From contig NW_006767433.1 in assembly GCF_000264995.1 (NCBI RefSeq), positions 2,718,749 to 2,782,748 on the forward strand: a DNA stretch of 64,000 bases, given 5' to 3'. Below, piece after piece: positions 57,670 to 64,000 of this stretch. Origin of the DNA: Punctularia strigosozonata HHB-11173 SS5 (lineage: Eukaryota > Basidiomycota > Agaricomycetes > Corticiales > Punctulariaceae). Every line of letters starts with the position of its first letter. The first letter of the stretch is position 1. Below the pieces are notes generated by a model that worked only from the letters and a program-made list of their open reading frames with translations, ran no database searches and was not told the origin of the DNA. Position numbers and translations under genes: made by a program.

Positions 57670-58235
57670 TTAGTCGTTCTTGAAGAATTGGTCGAGGAAG
57701 GCGTTGGAATATCGTATGCACTGCTGGAATACTTGCTCAAATCCGTTCTGCAATTTGCCACTGAGCTCATGACCACGTCGGAATGCTTGGCCCGACTGCT
57801 GCTCACCATCCCACCGTAGTACGGGTCAGCGATGGGTTTGCCGTCATCGTATGATCCCCATAGTTTGACATCGGCAGTGGCATGCCCCGGCTTCATGCGA
57901 AGCAGATTCTGAAGGTTGCTCTCATCGGATGCCAGTATGTGCGTGAACCTTCTGAAATCCTCGGGTTCCACCTGACGAGCGGAATGCGAGATCGGCACTT
58001 TATGCTTGCGGCATGTTTGGACTGTTCTGTAGGGTTCGGTTCGTCTCGTGGTGCAGACCGTCGAGGAATGCTCGACTTGCCGTTCGTCTGGGTCCTCTCC
58101 TGCGTGATATGCAGCCGTGCCTGCGGAGTCGACGGTGATGTCGATGCCACGCTCCTTTGCGACATGGCGCAAGACCGCCTCGCCCATCGGTGACCTGCAG
58201 ATATTGCCGAGGCAGACGACGAGCACAGACACCAT
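57670..58235 (-). CDS. Low-molecular-weight protein tyrosine phosphatase
   Basis: A small cytosolic cysteine phosphatase. The start ATG at 58235 gives MVSVLVVCLGNICRSPMGEA: the catalytic loop C-x5-R-S is intact. The rest reads VDSAGTAAYHAGEDPDER, TVQTCRKHKVPISHSARQ, FTHILASDESNLQNLLRM, then the general-acid loop IADPYYGG and, after the last intron, NGFEQVFQQCIRYSNAFLDQ with FFKND before TAA at 57670-57672. The intron between DER and TVQT (58027-58080) has a GC donor (GCAAGT). Length, about 155 residues, is normal. It faces MMSDH tail to tail, 174 bp apart, and is divergent from the following hydrolase. Confidence 0.9.
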
Positions 58236-58494
58236 GTTTGGACGTAACCACCGCTGAGGTTGAGTGCGGTAGGGTAGATGGCTTGGAACTTGGTCTCGTC
58301 GACATCTCCCGCAACCGATAATGATGAATGATTAATGAGTGGCGATGTCACTGCCACTGCAAGTAAGTACGCCTGCTCTTGACGCCGATCCCCGCCTGCC
58401 ATCCCGCCTCTGAGCCTGACATGGACATCGTCATGCGCACCCAACCACGTTTATCAGGCTCTCGCCGCCGTCCAACCGCACGCGAGCCCCAACG

Positions 58495-59937
58495 ATGGAC
58501 CGTCCCCCCAACGCGCCCCCGCGCTACAAACATATCCTATCTCAAATCCTAGGCATATTCATATTCACCGTCCTTTCTTTACCGCTCGCAGTGCTACAGG
58601 TCCTGCGCTATTGCGTCCCCTCCTGCCGTGTTCATCCAACGTGGTCCCTGAGTCGACATTTGGTCGTGGCGCTTGGACGATCTGCGTTCGCGTGGACCAG
58701 CCGCTGGACGTTGCCGCGCCCTCAAGGACCAGCCGCATACGAGAAGAAGGAGATTGTCCACAAGCTCATCGGGAAGGGCACCGAGGTTGACGCAGTCACC
58801 GTTGCCGGAGTTCCCGACGCTCTAAGAGTTGGCGACCTGGCGGTGGCGACTGGAACCGTCGGCTCCACCGAGGTTCCGGCTTTCTGGACGTACCAAAGTG
58901 GCAAATGGCCAAGAGGCGACGAACTTGCAGCCAACGGGGAGAAAGTGATCCTCTATGTTCCGGGAGGGTTCGTCATTGACACTAACGTACCGGATCCTTG
59001 GCTTATCGTCCACAGAACATGGGTCCTTGGCCATCCCATGCTCACCCCATTTCCATACTACCTCAGCCGTGCTGGACATAGGCGCGTTCTATGTGCGTAC
59101 ATTTTCTCTTGTATGGCGTTCAAACTGATTCACATGGGAACGGATCAGCGATAAACCATCGCAAGGCGCTTTCTCCGTCCACAGCCGCTCCAGCGCAATT
59201 CCTGGATTTGCTTGCTGGATATATCTATCTCATCCAATTACGTTTCAGGCCTGAAAATATCACTCTGGTTGGCGATAGCTCCGGCGGTCACCTCCTCCTC
59301 GGACTGACTCGTTATCTTGCCGAACTTGCGGCCGTCGACGGTGCTGCCCTTACTGGTTCCCCGTCGCGTAACATCGCGTTGCCCGGCGCGGTCATGCTTC
59401 TGTCTGTGGGTCTCATCGTTCTGATACACTCGCACGTCCGTACTGAACGTTAGCTATCAGCCCTCCGGTGATTTGTCGCACGCTCCGTACTCCTCAATAC
59501 CAACGGATTGGTTGTCGCCCTATCTGAACAGAATGGCGTATCCCTCTCTGTCACGACATTATCCCCCAGACGCGCTACGTACCAACCCGTACTTCAGCCC
59601 GGCTATCTGCGGCTCATTCAGGTACCTGGCACAACCGCAAAGGGCACGCCATATTGATGATAGACGCGACGGTCAAAATTCGCCAGGCGTTAGTACGGAT
59701 TCTGTCGCAGGGCATCACTCCCCGGCGGTGCGGGTTTGGATACAGTACGGGGACGTCGAATTATTGGCTCCAGATATCCGGCGCCTGATCGAACGCATGC
59801 GAGAAGACGGCGTTCCGTTGGAGGTTGACGAAGTGCCAGGTGGATGTCATTTGGACTCTGGGATCGCGTTCGCCCTCAGAGAACGCGGGCAGGAAAGTAG
59901 CTGGACAAGACTTCTAGAAGCAGTGGAGCGTTACTGA
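58495..59937 (+). CDS. Membrane-anchored alpha/beta hydrolase (esterase/lipase, HSL-like)
   Basis: The start ATG at 58495 gives MDRPPNAPPRYKHILSQILG followed by a hydrophobic anchor (IFIFTVLSLPLAVLQVLRY). The hydrolase fold shows EKVILYVPGGFVIDTN near the oxyanion position (GG retained, but no canonical HGGG), the nucleophile elbow ITLVGDSSGGHLLLGL, and candidate acid and base residues in WIQYGDVELLAPD and VPGGCHLDSGI. The middle gives WSDLSHAPYSSIPTDWLSPY and ALRTNPYFSPA. Steryl-acetyl hydrolases and similar lipases in fungi have this anchor-plus-fold layout; the substrate is unknown. The last exon ends LEAVERY at 59937. Internal joins between 59080 and 59240 were not resolved precisely. Confidence 0.78.
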
Positions 59938-60284
59938 TGGTTCGGGCAATACTACTGATGCATATATTGTGTACATTACTAGTTCTACCTTCTCTATCTG
60001 ACGGATGATATGGAAATTTGCCAAAGTTGTGGAACGGCACATCGGATATGCATGGCGCGCGCTGGATTCGCATGTGGATCATGTACTCGGCTACCAAGCG
60101 ACAGATATCACGCGCATTTCCCCCCGTTCAAAGGCTGCAGATGACCCTCCGGCCTAAATATTCTGGTCAAACTATACTCAATCCGTAGCCCTTCACTCCA
60201 TCCGGCTTCGCTTCACGTTCCATTTGTGCCCTGAGTCATGGTATTTGCGCTACAATCTGAGCACTTACTGCCGTTTAACCGTCC
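59938..60284 (+). other. Interval upstream of the carnitine carrier
   Basis: About 350 bp with no supported gene: the 3' flank of the hydrolase and promoter of the carrier. Confidence 0.4.
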
Positions 60285-61578
60285 ATGCCTACGCAGTCGG
60301 ATTCAGCTAGCGATGTCGAGGCTTCGCAAGGCAGCGCTCTTGGGGACCAAGTCAAATCCTTTCTTGCTGGAGGCTTCGGAGGAGTGTGCGCTGTTCTAGT
60401 CGGTGCGATGCCTCTGCCGAAAGCTGGGAGCATAGACTGACCTTCAGACCCTTCATTGGGCAGGCCATCCATTCGACCTCACCAAAACGCGCTTACAGAC
60501 GGCGGGGCCCGGGGTTTACAAGGGGGCTGTCGACGTCGTCAAGCAGACTCTCGCTCGGGATGGTATAACCGGGTATGCGCCTGCAGGCCTCATTATGGAA
60601 ATAACGCGTTCTGACGAGAAGAACAGACTTTACCGTGGTATCGTCCCTCCGCTTCTGGGAGTCACGCCCATCTTCGCCGTGTCATTCTGGGCCTATGATA
60701 CCTCCAAGGCGCTCATCTATGCAGTCACCCCGAACCGGACGAGCAAAGAGCTGTCGTTGGGAGAGCTTGCTGCCGCGGGATTCCTATCGGCAGTCCCGAC
60801 CACGGCCATAACTGCGCCAGTGGAACGGGCGAAGGTTGTCCTACAGGTGCGGTATCCAGATATAAATCTCTCATCATACTGATTGCCATGCTCCACAGGT
60901 AGACATAGAGGGTAAATATAAAGGCGTCACAGATGCTATGCGCCATCTATACAAGGAAGGCGGTCTTCGCAGTATATTCCGAGGCACAGGTGCAACGCTA
61001 GCTAGGGATGGTCCCGGGAGTGCAGCGTAAGCAAAGCATCTTACGCATTCGCGGTTTCCATGCTCACATGTCTCACAGGTATTTCGCTGCGTATGAAGTC
61101 ACAAAGAAGGCGCTTACACCTGCAGGTGGATCACCAGCGGACCTGAACCTTCCCGCCGTCATCCTCGCTGGGGGTACCGCAGGAGTGGCCATGTGGGCGA
61201 TTGCCATTCCTCCGGATGTATGTATCTTGGCGCCCCGGCCTCAGCAGCGACTGACTCTCACTTGCCCTCAGGTTCTCAAATCGCGCCTGCAGTCCGCACC
61301 CACGGGTACATACTCTGGCATGATGGATTGTGCGAGAAAGACCATAGCCGTTGACGGCGTAGGAGCCTTATGGAAAGGGTTCGGACCGGCGATGGCTCGG
61401 GTACGTCGTCTTTCAGTTGGCGAGGTTGGATGTACTTATGTTAACGGCATTCCAGGCATTCCCTGCAAATGCAGCAACGTTCGTGAGTAGAGGTGGATTT
61501 CAAATATCGGCATGACTGACTGAGATCGCCTAGCTGGGGGTCGAAGCAACCAAGAAACTATGGGAGCAATTCTTCTGA
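60285..61578 (+). CDS. CRC1: Mitochondrial carnitine/acylcarnitine carrier (SLC25A20/Crc1)
   Basis: Inner-membrane carrier that exchanges acylcarnitines for carnitine, feeding acetyl and acyl groups to mitochondria. Three SLC25 signatures are visible: GHPFDLTKTRLQTAGPGVYK, TAPVERAKVVLQV and AIPPDVLKSRLQSAPTGTYS. Other parts are SFLAGGFGGVCAVLV, GLYRGIVPPLLGVTPIFAVS, FWAYDTSKALIYAV, SIFRGTGATLARDGPGSAAY and ALWKGFGPAMARAFPANAAT, the last typical of this carrier. The start ATG at 60285 gives MPTQSDSASDVEASQGSALG. It ends KLWEQFF at 61578. The first intron splits the first repeat between VLV and GHPFD. It is convergent with N-acetylglutamate synthase, about 150 bp away. Confidence 0.9.
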
Positions 61579-61731
61579 GACAAACTCCCGGAGTTCATCG
61601 CGGAGACGCTATATCGATCAAGCTCTGGCCCGGGGCATAACAGTTGCAGTTCCGCTTGTCGTTAGATATGATAACTATCCACATAAAGCCCCGTCCAGTG
61701 TATACCATCCAACATTGTGCAGACTGCAATC

Positions 61732-63642
61732 TCACTTCCAGACTGATGGTATCTTACTAATGGTATCATTCCACACACCTAGACGTCCGCGCTCCCAATC
61801 TTCCACATACGACAAACCAGCGTTGGCTTTACGGCCTTCCGCCATCTTCAGCCTGACTTCCGCATCGCACCAAAACATTACCCAGTCTTTGTCCATGCGG
61901 ACATGGCCGGTGCTCCGCTCGAAGTACCATTTGTTGACCGGATTGTCCGCTCGACTGCGCCAAACAAGATCGCGACCCTCGCCTTGCCCCCCTTTGCCTC
62001 CGTTAGGATTCGCCGAAAACGGCAGTCCGAGACCATACGATTCGTCGTGCAAAGCGACCCAGAGGAAGTCAACGGTCCCGTCTCCTTGATGACTAGGAAG
62101 CACTGCGAATTTATCCAGGTATGCAATGGGAGAGAAGGAAGAAGTCGCTATAGCAGCCTCGTTGGTAACAATAGCCGCGCCAGCGTAATCACCCGCGATG
62201 ATTGTAAAGTCCATGTCGCGTTCAAGGCGACTCCAGAACGAGTATTCGTTCAACGTACGTTTGAACGACTGTTCGAGCAGGTTCTTCATCTTTGCCTTGT
62301 CAATGTCCGAAGCATTCCGCACGACACGTATCGGCAGACCCCGGCGGAGGAGCGTCGGGGTATGTTGCGTAATCCTGCGATTGCCGAGAGCATGTGGAAG
62401 GCTGGAGCTTACAGCGGGTTTGTTGGTGATGAGGTTGGCAATGAGAGAGCTGGGAGAGCGGTGGGAGACCATGACTGCGGAGGAAGAAGGCGGCATGTAG
62501 GAGAGACATGTGCGAGCCAATGAAAGGTTCGCGAGAGCAGTAGGGTGCGACTTCTTCCATTCCAACGAGAAGGTCTCGTGGATGTATCGGTATTCGGCCG
62601 TAGTGTTCACGAGGAGATGCGGCAAGCCCGAACGAGCGTATGAGGGAATGCCGCCTTCACGATTAATGATCATGAGGCGGAGGGGCGTCAAGTTGAGGGA
62701 ATCTCCCGAAGAAGTCCCCGTAGAGGTGTTATCGCCGTCAGCGCTGCCTATAATAGCAGCTGCTTCCACCATTCCTCTCGCAAGCGCGGCGACCACGTCG
62801 TTAGCGTTGATGGGAATAGACCGTACGAACGAATCGAGTGCCATAGGGGGAAGTACCGGGATCTCCCCTGCAAGAAGAGCCGACCGTATACCAATGAGAT
62901 CCCCTGGTACTGTATGAGCTTCGGGTATATCGAGATCGATGTCGTGGCGTTCGGCCCGATCCTCGTCGCCAGGTTTAGGACCGAGCCTGACTACAGCACT
63001 GAGGATGGGTCGTGCCTTAGCACCTTGCTCTTCCAACGCGCGCGTTACGCGCATGGTTTCTTCCATGAGTTGCCCGCGCTCATCATCGTGGCCCCTCTCC
63101 AGCTCGCAGTTCTCTACGACGATGACGCTGAGTAAACCAAGCTTTTCGAGATATACAATGCCACGGGCGATGCTCTCCAGCTGCCTGTCTGTAAAGGGAC
63201 CCTGAACCTTGACGAGCGCCGTTCGGCGATGTATTGGATTTAGTATTGAAGCAATGACGGAGGTCTGAGAATCGTGCTCGCTGGTTGGCGGTGTTGTAGA
63301 GCATACGGTTCGGGTGTCCTGGTCCGTAGAGGGACCCCGAACTGTGTTGACCAATCCGAGCTTCTCAGGTTGTATGCGGGGAACGGGCGAGCCGAAAGAG
63401 GCGAGATACAGTTTCGCATCTCTTGCAGAGGGATTTGCCCGGAGGATCGAGAGAATGATGTCCTAGCAGGCATTAGTGGATATCCTGAACAAACCACCAT
63501 GGGCCTAACTCACATTGTCGACAGGCTCTGAATCGTCTGAAGGTTCATTTGGAATAGCTGGCTTGGGTCGAAGATCGCGGATCGTCTGTGCAACAGGGTT
63601 CAGGGAGCAGGCTGACGTCTGTACGCGGAGAACGAACGGCAT
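61732..63642 (-). CDS. ARG2: Mitochondrial N-acetylglutamate synthase (Arg2)
   Basis: Makes N-acetylglutamate from acetyl-CoA and glutamate, the first step of arginine synthesis, in mitochondria. The ATG at 63642 starts MPFVLRVQTSACSLNPVAQT, an Arg-containing leader without acids, suiting import; the frame is open slightly further upstream but without ATG. After the first intron (near 63460-63510) come DIILSILRANPSARDAKLYL and ASFGSPVPRIQPEKLGLVNT, then an amino-acid-kinase-like region (ALVKVQGPFTDRQLESIARG; VVENCELERGHDDERGQLME). The C-terminal acetyltransferase part includes FWSRLERDMDFTIIAGDYAG, PIAYLDKFAVLPSHQGDGTV and PVNKWYFERSTGHVRMDKDW. It ends KIPSVWK at 61732. Length of about 630 residues fits fungal Arg2. 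A paired GATA motif lies about 220 bp upstream. Confidence 0.88.
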
Positions 63643-63894
63643 AGAAGGCCTTGAAGGTAGACGCAGTGCGGTCGCGAGGGATGGGATTTGCAACCCGACG
63701 TGGTGAGGTGAGGGTGCGGATCATGAGGGGCTAGTATGTGCAGCCTGAGCGACTGTGTTCAGATCCTTTTATGCGAACGAGTCATAGAAGGACAACGTTT
63801 CAACAGCCAGAGGCCGCAATCCCGCGCGACAGCGGAGAAATTTCTGCCACAGTCGGTTATCTTATCAGATAAGATGTAAGGTACATCGCCCCTT
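63643..63894 (-). promoter_or_regulatory. ARG2 5' flank
   Basis: About 250 bp between the ARG2 start and a MITE insertion. It holds the ARG2 leader and a palindromic double GATA motif; no TATA box is obvious. Confidence 0.5.
63859..63875. promoter_or_regulatory. Palindromic double GATA site upstream of ARG2
   Basis: A 17-nt perfect palindrome, ATCTTATC-A-GATAAGAT, made of two inverted GATAAG sites, 217-233 bp upstream of the ARG2 ATG. Fungal nitrogen regulators of the AreA/Nit2 GATA-factor family bind HGATAR sites, often as closely spaced pairs. Regulation of ARG2 by it is inference. Confidence 0.5.
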
Positions 63895-64000
63895 TCACAG
63901 CCAAAGTATTTCATTACAAACTACATTTGTGTAATTTTCTTTATGATGATTTATACTTCATCCTCAGATTGCTGTCCAAACGTGGTTTGCACTTACAATA
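63895..64000. mobile_element. Second MITE copy, cut by window end
   Basis: Begins TCACAGCCAAAGTATTTC and matches the reverse complement of the right end of the MITE at 10275-10549 over the whole visible 106 bp, about 88% identical by eye with almost no length change. It therefore lies in the opposite orientation and continues beyond the window. This confirms the element as a dispersed family. Confidence 0.75.

Noticed and set aside
52330-59937. Possible secondary-metabolite or catabolic cluster (SDR, dehydrogenase, hydrolase)
   Set aside because: No synthase, P450, transporter or regulator is present; MMSDH and the phosphatase are housekeeping genes.

Overview
The window is nuclear DNA from a filamentous basidiomycete, most likely an Agaricomycete that degrades plant cell walls. 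The evidence is dense, intron-rich genes (introns mostly 45-75 nt, GT-AG, a few GC-AG), protein families typical of that group, a secreted CBM1-GH5 cellulase and a RecQ-like helicase fragment. I cannot name the genus. There are no operons, plasmids, CRISPR arrays or prokaryotic signals. About 28 protein genes lie on both strands. I reconstructed most of them by joining exons by eye, so terminal exons are the least certain parts.

Layout, left to right. 1-180: 5' end of a RecQ-type helicase running off the edge, then 1.2 kb without a gene. 1.4-7.5 kb: exocyst SEC8 and, convergent to it, an LYR-motif protein. 7.9-9.9 kb: the cellulase. 9.75-11.58 kb: an assembly artefact, two identical copies of about 854 bp on either side of a 121-base N gap, each holding the cellulase 3' end and a small AT-rich inverted-repeat transposon (MITE). 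11.7-22.6 kb: LSG1 (60S ribosome biogenesis GTPase), an FHA checkpoint kinase, S-formylglutathione hydrolase, a lipase and a protein with two Myb-like modules. 23-31.7 kb: a disordered coiled-coil protein, CGR1, VPS18 and a histidine phosphatase. 32-38.5 kb: a long coiled-coil protein, the mitochondrial carrier YHM2 and a PMP22/Mpv17 protein. 39-50.6 kb: TRS85, a WW-domain protein, an LCCL-domain membrane protein and three uncharacterised proteins. 50.8-63.7 kb: seipin, an SDR oxidoreductase, an SH3BGR-like thioredoxin-fold protein, methylmalonate-semialdehyde dehydrogenase, a low-molecular-weight tyrosine phosphatase, a membrane-anchored alpha/beta hydrolase, the carnitine/acylcarnitine carrier and N-acetylglutamate synthase. 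63.9-64.0 kb: the start of a second MITE copy in opposite orientation.

The genes are mostly housekeeping. Membrane traffic and lipid storage (SEC8, VPS18, TRS85, seipin) and mitochondrial metabolism (LYR protein, two carriers, MMSDH, NAGS) are well represented, but I see no evidence of a functional gene cluster. The less ordinary features are gene-structural: YHM2 appears to carry two consecutive 3-nt micro-exons, the SH3BGR-like gene a 14-nt exon, LSG1 an intron directly after its ATG, and two genes use GC-AG introns. Others are a perfect 29-bp inverted repeat that includes the WW gene's start codon, and a palindromic double GATA site upstream of N-acetylglutamate synthase beside a MITE insertion. 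I found no convincing new biological system.
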